Assembly (NCBI GenBank): GCA_007922225.1
Contig: ML679961.1
Location: forward strand, 5,067,702-5,131,701
Direction: 5' to 3'
Source: Emydura subglobosa
Lineage: Eukaryota > Chordata > Testudines > Chelidae
DNA: 64,000 nt
Under the pieces are notes generated by a model, which saw nothing but the letters and a program-made list of their open reading frames with translations, had not been told where the DNA came from and searched no databases. Each line of letters opens with the position of its first letter. Position 1 is the first letter of the stretch. Below are positions 46,681-58,389 of this stretch, one piece after another. A program made the translations under genes and the position numbers.

Positions 46681-47983
46681 GGTATGTCTGCACTGCACTG
46701 CGAGATGTGACTGGCAGACTACATAGACACACCTGAGTTAGTTTTGATATATCTAGCACAAATACCAATATGAACATAAGAACGGCCATACCGGTCAGAT
46801 CAATGGTCCATCTAGCCCAGTACAGTATTTCTGCCAGTGGCCTGTACCAGAGCTGCAGGGGGAGCATATAAAATAGGGCAGTTGAAGAGGTCTACCCCTA
46901 TATTTCCCTCCCAGCTTCTGGCAGTCAGAGGTTTAGGGTTACCCCAAGCATGAGGTTGCATCCTAGACCATCTTCGGACCTATCCTCCATGAACTTATCT
47001 AAATTCCTTTCTGAACCCATTTGTACTTTTGGCTATCACAACATTCCATGGCAATGAATTCCACAAGTGAACTGTGTGTTGTATAAAGTACTTCCTCTTG
47101 TTTGTATTAAACCTTCTGCCTATTAATTTAATTGGATTACCTCCGGTTTTTCTATTGTGTGAATGGGTAAATAACATTTCACTATTCATTTCTTTCCACA
47201 CCATTCATGATTTTATACACCTCTATCATATCTCCTCTCAGTCTCTTTCCTAAAATGACCAGCCCTAATCTTTTTAGTCTTGACTTATATGGCAGCTGTT
47301 CCATACTCTTGATCATTTTTGTTGCCCTTCTCTGAAGTATTTCCACTTCCACTATAATCTTTTCTGAGATGGAGCAACCAGAATTGGATGGTGTATTCAT
47401 GGTGTGCACATACCATGGATTTAAATAGTGGCATTACAATATTTTCTGTCTTTTTTTCCCTTTCCTAATGATTCTTAACATCCCATTAGCTTTTTTGACC
47501 ACTGCTGTGCACTGAACTTAAATTCTCAGAGCACTATCCACGGTGACGCCAAGATATTGTTCTTGAGTGGTAACTGCTAATTTAGAACCCATCATTACAT
47601 ATGTGCAGTCAGGATTATTTTTTACAATATGCATTCCTCTCACTAATCAGTGTTCAATTTCATCTGCCACTGTGTTGCTCAGTCACCCGTTGTTGTGAGA
47701 TCCCTCTGTAATGGTTCAAAGTCAACTTTGGACTTAACTATCGTGAATGATTTTAGTATCATCTGCAAACTTTACCACTTCATTGCCTATTCCCTTTTCC
47801 AGATAATTAATGAATAGGTTGCACAGCACAGGTCCCAGTACAGATCTAGGGGGTACCCCGCCGTTCACCTCTCTCTAGTGTGCAATAGCATGGACTTGAT
47901 ACCTGAATATGTATCCAGGGTTCGGGGTTGGCTTGTGCTATCTATTACTGTTGGAATGCAAGCAAGTGCAGTGTAGACATACT
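46681..47983. mobile_element. MITE split by a CR1 insertion
   Basis: The left end GGTATGTCTGCACTGCACTG (46681-46700) and right end CAAGTGCAGTGTAGACATAC (47963-47982) are inverted copies with about two mismatches. TATCTAGCACAAATACC on the left and GGCTTGTGCTATC on the right are internal inverted matches. A minus-strand CR1 (about 46771-47876) separates the halves; without it the MITE would be about 200 bp. Confidence 0.7.
46771..47876 (-). mobile_element. CR1 LINE, ~1.1 kb, inside a MITE
   Basis: The 3' end reads GAACATAAGAACGGCCATAC then CAATGGTCCATCTAGCCCAG. The minus-strand frame at 47182-47409 has LQRRATKMIKSMEQLPYKSR then LKRLGLVILGKRLRGDMIEV, the CR1 ORF2 C-terminus. Further up, ACAGGTCCCAGTACAGATC marks the RT region. 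It is a different subfamily from the copies ending in a GAATCATAGAA motif. Confidence 0.85.
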
Positions 47984-48361
47984 CTTAGTTACAAGTTGCC
48001 TTGTCTTGTCTGTCTTTGATTGAAGGGATAATACAAGATGTTCATAAAGGCTATTCTCATTCTAGGAGTGATAAATAATGATATTATAACTTCTCACTGC
48101 AGTTGTATATTCCCCACTGTGATGGACTATTTTCAGCTTTAATTACACAAATATGATAGGAGTGGAGAAGAGCAGAGCGTAATCCAAGGGGACAAGGAAG
48201 GAGGCACTCAGAGCTTAAAACTGAGGCTTCAATTAGTTGAAACCAGCCACCTAATAATAAAGTCAAATTAAAATATAATAGGAGCATCTGGATAAGAAGC
48301 CATCAATTTAATAAAGCCAGTTCGGAATTAACTCCTCAGTCCCTGCTTTAGAACCATCCAT

Positions 48362-48470
48362 GGTCCCGATCCTGGAATTTGCATCACATGGACGGACCCC
48401 CAGGACTCCATGCAGGGGTTAGCGCCTGCCAGCAAAGGGCCAAATGCAAAATCAGGGCTCCGCTCTGTGA
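48362..48470. mobile_element. palindromic MITE fragment
   Basis: GGTCCCGATCCTGGAATTTG, GACGGACCCCCAGGACTCC and a following GCAAAATCAGGGCTC arm resemble sauropsid fold-back repeats of GGCCCGATCCTGCAA type. The arms are eroded, and only the general layout supports the call. Confidence 0.45.
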
Positions 48471-50704
48471 ATGGATTAAAGATAGTCCAACTGGTCCAGT
48501 TAAAAGCCACATGGCACTCCGATGCTGTTTTGATTGGCTTCTTGTACAAACCCAGTGGGCACCATTGCAATGGGCACCACAGCCGATATTACCGAGATGA
48601 GCACCACCCCCAAACTTTTAGTTTCCAGCCTCTTTGGGATAGGCCATTGACTAGCTATTTGTACAGCACCTAGCATCCTGTGGCCTAACCTGAGGTAGAT
48701 GCCTAACTCCCTTTGAGGGTGGAGTACCAGACCTGCCCATCTCCACAGCATGTCCTACTGGCTACTTTGCCAGTACCCCCCTTAGCTTGCTGGCTTTTGT
48801 GGATCCCTTTCTTGGGGGCCTAACCCAACCCAACCCAATGGGCCTTGCGTAGGGACCCTAGGCACCTCACTCAGAGTTGCCAATTCCACTAGGTGGCGGG
48901 GTGGGGGCAAACTTTCGATGCTGCATCACTGAGCTTTGTAGCGGCCGAGTCCCCTTCGTGAGTCTACTCCTACGTTGTTGCGTGGAAAACATCAGCCAAG
49001 AAGGAGCTAGCCCAGCTCAGTGGGCGTTTTTTGGGAACAGGGGCAAGAGAAAAAAAAATATACCGGGAAGCTCTTTACGCAGGCCAGGTCGTGTTTGCGA
49101 TTCCACGCCATAGCTTAACGACCTGCTGTAATGCGGCGTTTTGGCAATCAAGGTGTTTAATAATCATTGCAGTGACATCGCCGCTGCCCGTCAACAGCGA
49201 AGTGCTTTACCCCAGCTTTGCTTCATTCCTCATGAACTGCCACATGAATTAAAGAACAAGCTCTGTGTATGTGCCCAGGAGCAAGGCTCTCCATTGCCTT
49301 TTAAACAAAAAAAGAAAAAAAGAACCTCCCTGTACAGACACACCAGGACCAATCTCCAGCCCTCTGCTGCCTACAGAGGACAAAACAGATGGCTTTCTCC
49401 TGTGACATTTCCAATCATTCTTCCCTGCAGAAAGCTACTGTTACCTTGCAGTGCCAGAAAACAAACCGTACAGCAGCTGCGATGCCTCAGGGCCTGATCC
49501 AAAGCCCACGAAAGTCACTGAAAGTCTTTCCACTGACTTCTGTGATTCGGGCTTCAGGGAGCGTTTCTTTGTTACCAAGACAGGCCAGTTGTAAGCCCAC
49601 CTCTCTTTCTGAGGGAGAAAGGCTGTCTAGACTCGTCATATTCAGCAGACACGAGCAGGTCTTTGGGCCCCACATGGCTACTGAAGCCAGGAGCCAGTCA
49701 CAAGAGCAGTCCCTGCGAGACCCCAAAACATCGCTGCATATTCTTGAGCACCACCTCGGAATGAACTCTGCCTACACAGACCTCTCTCCTGTACAGCACG
49801 GTCCTGTCACAGCCGCCGGCGAGACGCTGCAGCAACACGTACTAACAATACCCCACGCCAGCGCACAGTTGGCAGCTCAATGGGCCACATTCTGATCCTT
49901 TTGTTTCACCCTCTCCAGGGACTCCAGGTCCCCAAAAGCAGGCGAGGATGCTTATTCTTGCCTCCTCAGGGCTGAGTGCCACCCCTTGGGACCAACGGGC
50001 CATGATTCATTGCACTCCTTCTCCCAGACCGATCGAAGCGTTACGTCTCCTGCTTCTGCAAGCTGACCCCCTGAATGCAAACCTGGGTGATTTCAGCAAC
50101 GTCCAGGCTATCCTGGGCCGGCCATTGGTTGCCCTAGTCTTTCAATCAGGCTTCTGTTATTCCTCCTACCCTTTTGTGGCCCAGTCTCCGGCACCAGGGT
50201 TCAATGCCTCCAGATAGATTCCCTGCTCAGTATTGCCAGGCAGACATGGTCCTGGGGCAGATTCCCCAGGTGCTGCTTCTCGCAGCAACCCTAAAACCTT
50301 GGGAGGGCTATGCACACTCACGCTGAGCTACACTTATTCTGCAAATGAGCAGACCCCCTCATCTCACAAGACTCACGTTGGCTTCAATGGGCTTCGGACC
50401 AGGCCCCGAGCAAGGTACTGCTCTGTGATCCAGGGTGGCAGAATCTTGCCCGATGTGAAGGCTTCAACAGCGTAATTATTTGGTGCTCCCCAGCCCTCCG
50501 AGGGTGAAGGATGAATGTGGTCTCCTTACTTTGATGAAGTAGTCAGGCCAGACCTGGTAGGGGCGCACTTTCCAAATAGGGTGCTTCCACCATTACAGGA
50601 CTCATTTTTACTGCAAAGAGTGATAGGTTCTATCTATGCATTTATATGGGCTCCATCGCCATCCTACCTGAGCGACTGCCTACTACCTGGATTTATCCTC
50701 ATGG
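48471..50704. other. non-genic interval with a short palindrome
   Basis: No gene was recognised. At about 49490-49562, GGGCCTGATCCAAAGCCCAC pairs with TGATTCGGGCTTCAGGGAG around CTTTCCACTGAC, an eroded palindromic MITE. GGCTTCAATGGGCTTCGGACC at about 50381 is another arm of that family. The open frame at 49389-49895 has no domain features and spans the palindrome. Confidence 0.45.
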
Positions 50705-51762
50705 GCGCATAGGCATTGCCAGACTGGGTCAAACCTGTGGGTCCATCTACTGCAGGATCATGTCTCCAACAGTGGCCAGCACCAGCTGCATCAGTAGAAA
50801 GTAGAAGAAATCTCATGATGGTAGATGTGGGATAATCTGCCCCCTACATTAATTCTCCTCTTAACACCTAACAGAGATCGATTTTAAACTTTGAAGCATG
50901 TGGCTTAATCTCCCTCCCCAAATTTGTTAACGTTAACTATAACAACTCAACATTTGTGTTATCTGTATAAATGTCCAGTCCCTTTGAGAATCTGGCTAAA
51001 TTGCTGGCCCCAACATCATCCTGTGGCCATGAGTTCTGCAGTCTAATCACCACTTCAGCCAAAGATGTTTTCTTTCATCAGTTTTGAATTTTCCACCTTT
51101 TAATTTCACTTAATGTCCCCCAAGACATTGTGCTGCAAGACGGAGAGAACAGAAGCTCTCAATCTACCTTCTCTAAGACAGTCATTTTTTATACATCTTT
51201 AGCATATGCCCTTGTATCTGTCTCCTTTACAAGGAAAGAAAACCCAATATTTTCAATCTCTCTTCACAGGAGAGCTTTTCCAGGCCCCTAATAATTTATC
51301 ACTCTTCTCTGATTCCCCTCTAACTTTGCAATATCCTTTTGGAGATGTTGTTACCAGTACTGTACAGTATTCTAGATAGGGCTGCACCATTGATTTATAC
51401 TATGTTTTCCATAGTGTTATCCATCACTTTCCTCATGCGATCTAACATTTGGCTTGCTTTTTTTAAAATCACAGCTGTATACTGAGCAGAGGTCTCCATT
51501 GCATTGTCTATATTGATGCCCAGATCGTTTTCCTAAAGTGACACAGTTAATTTAGAGAAGTGTAAGGTATATAAGTAGTCTAATTTCCCTCCCCCGCCTC
51601 CACTATACTTGCATTTATTAACATTGAATTTAATTTGCCATCAGCTTGCCCACTTCTCCAGCTTGGTTAGTTCCTTTGAAGTTCCTCAAATCCTTTCTGG
51701 TCCTGACTAACCAAAACAACTTGGTGTCATCTGCAAATGTTCCTGCTTCACTGCTCACCTTG
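50705..51762 (-). mobile_element. CR1 LINE, ~1.06 kb
   Basis: GGCATTGCCAGACTGGGTC, GTGGGTCCATCTACTGCAGG at the 3' end is the reverse complement of CR1. It continues through GTTCTGCAGTCTAATCACC, ATTCTAGATAGGGCTGCACC and TTGGTGTCATCTGCAAATG. It is related to the copy at 46771 and too mutated for a long frame. Confidence 0.8.
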
Positions 51763-51784
51763 CCAAAGGGCCGTCAAACCTCAC

Positions 51785-51985
51785 GGTGAGGTAGGGAATG
51801 GTTATTATCCACATTTTACAGTTGGGGAATGGCACAGAGAAGTTAAGTGACTTGTCCAAGGGCCCACAGGAAGCTGTGGCAGGGCGAGGATTATAACCCA
51901 GATATCTGTCATGTCTGTTAAGACTAGTTACAGGCCTGTCCTTCCCTCTTCCTTGTAAACTCTATGAATAAAAACCCCGTGCAAC
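51785..51985 (-). mobile_element. MIR-type SINE
   Basis: GGTTATTATCCACATTTTAC, AGTTGGGGAATGGCACAG, AGAAGTTAAGTGACTTGTCC and GGGCCCACAGGAAGCTG form a clear reverse-complement MIR core, continuing into GGCGAGGATTATAACCCAG from the tRNA-like head. Confidence 0.85.
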
Positions 51986-52720
51986 GCAATGACAATTTAC
52001 CTCACTGTTAGTAATGACTTGAGGTTACTATTTTCCCTTGCATAAGTGTATCTGGTTATTCCATTTGAACCTCTGTGGGGTAGATTTGTTGTTATTTTGT
52101 ACCCAGCGGTATCTACTCTGTCCATTTAAGAGATTCACTTCCTGTGCAGCACATAGAAGAACTCTCTCCAGGGTCGGCCTAAGCCCATAGTTTTCCACAA
52201 CTAGAACATATTGCAAGATTCACTTATTCATGGAGGCATTTCCCCATTTCTCTCACAAGCCAGTTGCAAGGGCCTGACTACATTATAGCCCAGATACAGC
52301 CACCCTATCTCATGGAGTAGTAACCAACCAAGTGAGTAGTCCGATCGATTTCAATAGTGTTGTTCTGTGTGTGACACCAGCAGCGCAGCTGTAATTCAAA
52401 GTGAAGTACGTTTGTCTCTTTTAAAGACATAACAGTGTCTCCGCTAATTTAAAAGGGCACCCAGGTGTTAGGATTGTTACAAGAGGGCTTTGTATCTGTA
52501 TATACGTAACTAGGTCATAGATGAGGGGCTCGTACATGATTCTCTAGAATAGGCAGCATTGTTCCTGTGTCTTGTAGGACTCATAAAGTGTCTTCTTGTG
52601 CTCTGCAAAGAGCTTCCCTCGACAACTCTTAGCATTGATGAGCAAGTATTAGGAGTGCGATAACCACGTCCATCCCCACAAAACTGATCTGATGTGGATG
52701 TCCACATCACTCCTACAAAC

Positions 52721-52956
52721 TAGGTTGACCCCATTTCAAGTTCCCGAACAGAGGACACCGCTACAGGGAGGGGGAGCTGGAGGCGGGGGTAGAGGGGCTG
52801 CTGCTTTCCAGCAGGCCAGCTCAGAAGGCAGTGCCGAAGTTAGGGCGGCAATACCAAATCACGGACATTTGTTCACATTTCAAAAAATCTGGCCGGCCGG
52901 AGAGCAGAGGACTAAAGAGGCCATATCCATGAAGACTCAGACGTATGGTAATCCTA
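52721..52956. mobile_element. MITE with 9-bp imperfect target duplication
   Basis: The ends are TAGGTTGACC on the left and the inverse of TAGGATTACC on the right. Flanks are CCTACAAAC (52712-52720) and CCTGCAAAC (52957-52965), a 9-bp duplication with one mismatch. The 236-bp interior holds a GGAGGGGGAGCTGG tract and a TTCAAAAAATCTGGCCGGCC tract. The AGG-x-TGACC start resembles that of the MITE at 30614. Confidence 0.7.
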
Positions 52957-53371
52957 CCTGCAAACAAAACAGCTCTGATCTGAAATATCTGAAAAGCTAA
53001 AGACTAGACCTCTGGTTTGTAGCTAGGTGTATTTTAGGGAAATGCACAATTAAAAAACCAATAGTGTGAATTGACATCCACTCGTTCAGGAGACACCAGA
53101 CCGTGTGTATAATGTTTTCTACATGCCATGTGTTAACTTCTCTTCACTAATTTATGTACCAATGTGAAAATCATTTTAATCTAATTGTAAATGTCAAAGG
53201 TTTTTGGAAGAGTTACAAAGTGAAAATAATTGTTCATGTGTCAGAGGTCCAAACAGAACAGATTAGCTATAGTGCTCATGTAGGCTGAAATTCACCCTAG
53301 GGTACAGGGCCCACACAAGTACTATGCACTACTTAACTCCCATTTAAGCCCTTGAGGTAGGAGACCTTGTG

Positions 53372-53560
53372 ATTGTAGCAGACTAGGACTCAGGAGACCT
53401 GGCCTCACTTCCTGGTTCTGACACAGACTTCCTGTGAGACCTTAAAGAAGTTACTTAATCTGCCCCTGTGCCTTACTTTCACATCAGTACAGCTGGGATA
53501 TTTCCTTGCCTCACAGGAATGTCATGAGGCTAAAAATCCAGTAATGGTATTAAATCCATC
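53372..53560 (+). mobile_element. MIR-type SINE
   Basis: GATTGTAGCAGACTAGGACTC, CAGGAGACCTGGCCTCAC, GTGAGACCTTAAAGAAGTTAC and TCTGCCCCTGTGCCTTAC, followed by TTGCCTCACAGGAATGTC, is a sense MIR from tRNA-like head to core. Confidence 0.8.
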
Positions 53561-55127
53561 AATGAGAGCATTCAGGTAACAGTGGCGATGACAGCTATGT
53601 AAATACCTAGCTAGATTAGAGGAGATGTGCCAGAACATATCCCTTCTGGCTGCCATTTGTAACAGCAGAGACAAGGTGGGCAAGGTGATATCTTTCATTG
53701 GATCAGCATACAGCCCTATTATGCTTCTCCAGAAGGAATGAATTGTGTTGTGGAACATTAAATCTCTCTCAGAACACAAAGGAGGTTAAATAATAAAAGT
53801 GAACTTCATTATAATGAAATCAAACAGGCATCAAAGCCCCCAAATTCTTGAAATGTTAGCCCTCTAAGCCACCCATGATTCGACTCACAAACCAACTGCT
53901 CGAAAAGTCAGTCATTGAGGGAGACTGATTTGCAGCTCATCGTGTATCATTTCCAAAGAGCATTGATCTAAGAAGAGAGTAGCCGTTTATTGAGGTAGCA
54001 CTAATTATTTGGTCATTTTCCCAGCCTGATCGCCCCTGCTCTCTGGAGGTTAGGAGTCTACTGCCTGCCGCTCCTCTGCGGCTAAGATCAGAGCTTATAC
54101 AGATGGAGTGCTTCTGAATGTGGCTGCTCTGTAGAGATAAGGGAGCCATTAGCAGAGAATATTCAGCTTTGCCTCTCTCTCTCTCTCAGAAAAAGATTGT
54201 GCAACCATAAATAAAAAGTGGTTACTTCAGAACTGCTAAGTTAAACAATACGGAATTGCATAAATGGTTGGAATTTGATGAAAGGAGGCTATTTAAATCC
54301 CTTGCAATGCCCTAAAGCTGCTACTGATTTCAGGTCTCTGTGTTTTCTCTTCATTTTGTGTTGCTGATACCGCTGCCAACATGCAATGATTTAGGAACCT
54401 GGTTGAAATATTGGCTCACATTTCTTCCCTCTTTGCCTTGAAGGCGTTTGGCGCGCTGTTCTGCAGCCACTCTTGTCAGTGGGATGTCTTTCACTGTATT
54501 ATATTTCTGTGGAAGGGAACACAGCGACAGATTGTTTCTGAATAGCTAGAACATTTCCTATTGGTGGTTGTGAATGGGGAAACTCAGAGGCACCACCTTC
54601 CAGAAATGAAGCTGCCTTTGAAATCCTAAAATAATTTTCCAGTCTACTGGTATCTTTAGTATAAAGAGACAGTAAAGGCATGAGAAGCACTGCTCGGGTT
54701 AACAGCTGCCTTGAAGAGGAAGGGCTGAAGAGTTTCAATACTAACCACCATAACTTTCAACCTGCACAGATAGCAAGACCCTAAAAGGAGTGGGCTTGTT
54801 TAGCAAGGAAAGGGTAGGATCCGAGAGGGCAATCGTTTACAAATGAAGCCATGTGGAACAAGGGAGGGGGCTATCCATTCATCTCAGAGTTTAAGTTATG
54901 CACAGTGCAGCTTCAATAATCCTTCATTTCCCAGGATCTTATTGTGTGGGGGGTGGAAGGGGAATAACTGAAACCAGGAACGTCCCGTCATCATACTGCC
55001 ACTGCACTCGGAGTCTGTTTGGCTGAATTCAACACAGCGGCCTTTTAGCAGACGGAGCTTGAAAATAGGTCTATTAAAAACAAAGGCAATAATAAGAATC
55101 AGTGAGACCAGGTAAGCGGATTCCCAT
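53561..55127. other. non-genic interval
   Basis: No gene was recognised. A (TC)n run lies at about 54173-54187. The frames at 54499-54738 and 54896-55162 lack domain features. Confidence 0.5.
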
Positions 55128-55593
55128 TGTGGAAGAACCCAAACTCGGGGGTCCTTATTCACTATGTCCGTTGCCTTGGCAGGGGTCCAGAATTAGCCAA
55201 CAACAGATTAGCAAAATCAAAGTTTATTCTTTACGTAAAGAAGGTGATCCCTTCAAATATAAGGAATGACACCTGCTTCCAAAAAACAGACCGTATTTAT
55301 AGAATGGTATAAACAAGTTTTAACACATCAGAGTTTCCATGGTCATACATACTAAAAAGTATTATCTAGGAATTTTCTAACTGAATACTAGCAACTTTCC
55401 TTATCTAAATTACAAGGTCTTTCTCTGCATTCCTTCTCTACTAGTGTCTAGACCTCTTAACTATATTATTACAACAAAACATTCTAAAATTAAACAACTG
55501 CTAACAAAACATTTTCTATCTCAAACTTTTTACAGTGAATTCTAAAATCAGTTCTCAGCAAAAACAAAGACCCCATCTTGTTTTCCCTTCACA
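55128..55593 (-). mobile_element. solo LTR of an endogenous retrovirus-like element
   Basis: The 466-bp unit reads TGTGGAAG .. CCCTTCACA on the plus strand and is flanked by a perfect 4-bp duplication CCAT (55124-55127 and 55594-55597). On the minus strand it begins TGTGAAGGG and ends CCACA, with a TATAAATA box (55301-55294) about 70 nt before an AATAAA signal (55228-55223), the correct layout for a retroviral LTR. It is AT-rich, unlike the LTR at 9551, so the two come from different families. No internal region is present. Confidence 0.85.
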
Positions 55594-56133
55594 CCATCCA
55601 GGACTAGCATATAGATTCTGCAGTTAGAACTTCTAGCACCATGATCAGCAGTGCGTCCACATCTTGACGTGCTAGAGCAGGGCTGGGACAAGGGGGCAGG
55701 GGGAAGTCACCCCTCAGACTATTTGCATCCTGAGGAAAGGAATAAAGCCAGAGAGGAGAACTAGCAGGACTTTGCACTGCACAGCCAGCACTCACACTCT
55801 GATTGCAACAGGAGTTGCAAAGCTCTGAGTGCAGAGGCTCGCAGGCGGCGTTTCTCAGGAGCACCAGGGGTGACGTCTCATACCGGCAGTGAAAGAGGAA
55901 GGACTGTAGAGTGCATGGAAGGACTGGCAGGGAAACATTCAGAAAAGGAGAAAGTAACGAGGATCTTTCACAAACTAGACATTGAGCTACAAGTTCTGGG
56001 ATTTGCCCTGCATGGGGAATCTTGCTGGATAACATTGAGTTCTTGCAAATCAGAACATCCCTGCTACAGAACTGGCAGGTTTAAATGGTTCTAGGATGCA
56101 GTTCCTGGGATGTTGCTGGCTAACATATGAGGT

Positions 56134-56771
56134 TGTTTTAATAGGGGTTGACTTACCACCTTGGCATCTCCTTCTGGCTCTCTGGGGAATCAACTTTCAG
56201 ACGGGCAGACTCCCCTCTCTGCAGCGTCTCGACCTCTGGCCTGTCTCTGCTGGACCCTCCTTCTCATGACTCGGGCTGAGTCACAGTCTATGTTCCCCAC
56301 TTCTGGGGGATTCTGCAGTCCATTCTAGCCACTTCCCACTGTGGCCACAGCAGTCCTGACAACATGCCTATGGTGATCGGGGGCAGCTCAGGTCCACCCA
56401 CTACTTCGGGTCCCAGCCTAGGGACCCTATGTGTGGGGCAGCCGTTCTGTGCATCTCCCCCAACTCCTCAGTGGATTTCTCAGGGCCCCTTCCTCTCAGC
56501 CCCAGTACCTTCCCTAGCCTTGCTTCAAGATGTTCAGCTCTGCTGAGTCCCAGGAGTCAGGCACTGCCCTGTCCAGGGTGCTGACACTCCTCCCTCTCCA
56601 AACTCCTGGGAGTCATTGCCCTTGCACACTTCTGCAGCTCCCTTTTATACTGGCCTCCTGGACCCTGATTGGCTGCCACACAGCCCCTTCCTATTGGCTA
56701 CCTTTCGCACAGCCTCCCCAAGGGCCCTCTTAACCCTTTCCTGGCCAGCGTGGGGCTGGTGCCCTGCCACA
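56134..56771 (-). mobile_element. Gypsy-like LTR (candidate)
   Basis: Read on the minus strand it starts TGTGGCAGGGCACC (from 56771), has two CCAAT-type boxes (AGCCAATAGG, GCCAATCAGG), then a TATAAAAG box (56649-56642), and ends near CCCCTATTAAAACA with an ATTAAA-type signal. High GC content and an LTR-like promoter layout fit turtle Gypsy LTRs. No target duplication was found, so the limits are uncertain. Confidence 0.45.
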
Positions 56772-57865
56772 GTTGTTTTGGGGACAGGTGGAAGAGGTGT
56801 ATGGTAATTATATTCCTAAGCGGCTTGTTCCTGTGGTAGCATAAATACAAAACACACCACAACCAACGGTAGACAGACGGCAACCTGCCCCTGAAACCAC
56901 ACATTTCTAAGACAGTAGTTCGGTCAGTCAGCTGGCTGGGAGACTGACAGACAACTCAGCAGGTCAGAGGGTTAAACACATATCTAATACTCCAGTCATT
57001 ACCTCTTCATGGTGTCTATAATCAGTGACATGATAATATTTCCATCACTTACCCACATCTCATCCTTTGCCTCAGCAAGAGTACGAATAAAGCTTCACTG
57101 GATAACTCATTTCTCATTGCACTGGTGCAGAAAGAGCTTCAGATGTATTCATTTATAATAACCACCTTCCATGCATCTCATCAGATGGCAGAAGTGAGGA
57201 TTGCTGCTCTAACAGTTTGACAACTGTCAACTTTATTTATTCTGTACTGAACAACCTCTTCTGTAGGTGGTACACAGAGGAGGTATCCCTTACATGCTGT
57301 GTCTATCTGAGTCTCTTCTATTGCTCCAGCAGATACTGGATGTCACAGTCAGAGCGATTCTGAGTAGAGACTAACAGCTTGTCCGGGTTACCTTCATTTC
57401 AGAAACAGGAATTATTGCCTGCCTGCCAGTGTAAGAGTCTGGGGAGGTCATTGCCATAGGGAACAACTATTGTTATCAGTGGCATAACAGAGAAGATGAG
57501 TTAAGAGTAAAAATGCCACAATGGCCATCATGCGTCGGGGAGCCAGGACCGAGAGCGGTGGTTGGAGCGGTGCAGCTCTCTTCACGTCACGTCTCTGATG
57601 GGGAGGTTGTCAACCACCACCGTCCATCTTTCACCGTCGCTACAGAGCTGTAACACGGCCCCTCTTCTTTGGATTCCCGATGCTTCTGGCGATGACTCTG
57701 CCATAACTGGCTCTCTTTCTGGTTGACCTGAGAGTCTGAGTGCTGGAAGCGAGTTGCTCGACAACCCACGAGCTATGTGTTTGCAGGAAGATGGTATTCT
57801 TCCACCTAGGGTCTCAGCTCCTGCACGGGAAGGCTTATAAAAGTCGCCATAGGTGGCAACATTCA

Positions 57866-58168
57866 GGCAACACCTACATGACAAGCGAGGGATGTGATTC
57901 CCTTGCTCTGGTACCCGTGCTCACGCTAGCTCTCATTGAGTTAGCACAAGTATAAATAGCAGTGTACCCAGTAGTGGCATCAGGGCACGGCTGAGCTGTG
58001 CTAAGCACAGGCCCACCTGAAACAGCTCAGCCATGCCTCCGCTGTTGCTGTATGTGCTCCCGTGGCTACATTGCTATTTATACTCTTGCTATCTCAATGA
58101 GAGTTAGCATGAGTATGTGTGCCGGAGCAGGGGAAGTCCCACCCCTAGCTCGTAGTGTAGACGTAGCC
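57866..58168. mobile_element. palindromic MITE with arms of ~100 bp
   Basis: The left arm (GCTAGCTCTCATTGAGTTAG then AAGTATAAATAGCAGTG, about 57919-57963) pairs with the inverted right arm (CATTGCTATTTATACTCTTG then CAATGAGAGTTAGCAT, about 58069-58111). Outer arms extend to GGCAACACCTACATG on the left and the inverse of CTCGTAGTGTAGACGTAGCC on the right. The length, arms and GTGTAGACGTA tip match an abundant turtle fold-back MITE style. Confidence 0.8.
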
Positions 58169-58216
58169 TCAGCAGAGCGTTCTCCTCTGGTCTGGCATTT
58201 AAAGGGACTCCTTGAA

Positions 58217-58269
58217 TCACAGGATGGCGTGTGTGCAGCAGAGTCCCCTCTGGCTTCCTTGAGGATCAT
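58217..58269 (+). repeat. 52-bp repeat, copy 1
   Basis: CACAGGATGGCGTGTGTG then AGTCCCCTCTGGCTTCC and TTGAGGATCATG resembles 60302-60353 at about 80% identity by eye, in the same orientation. Identity is unknown. Confidence 0.55.
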
Positions 58270-58389
58270 GTTATTGTCATTTGTGACCGAAAAGGATGCT
58301 GATGGTTTTTACATCTTGTGCGTACAGTTGTGGCTAAAAGGACCTATGCACGCGTGCCTGTCCTGTCCTTGTGAAGTGCAGGGGTAGCT

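Noticed and set aside
49389..49895. 168-residue frame, the longest outside the CpG island and LINEs
   Set aside because: Composition is not protein-like, it runs through a palindromic MITE remnant at 49490-49562, and an opposite-strand frame overlaps it.
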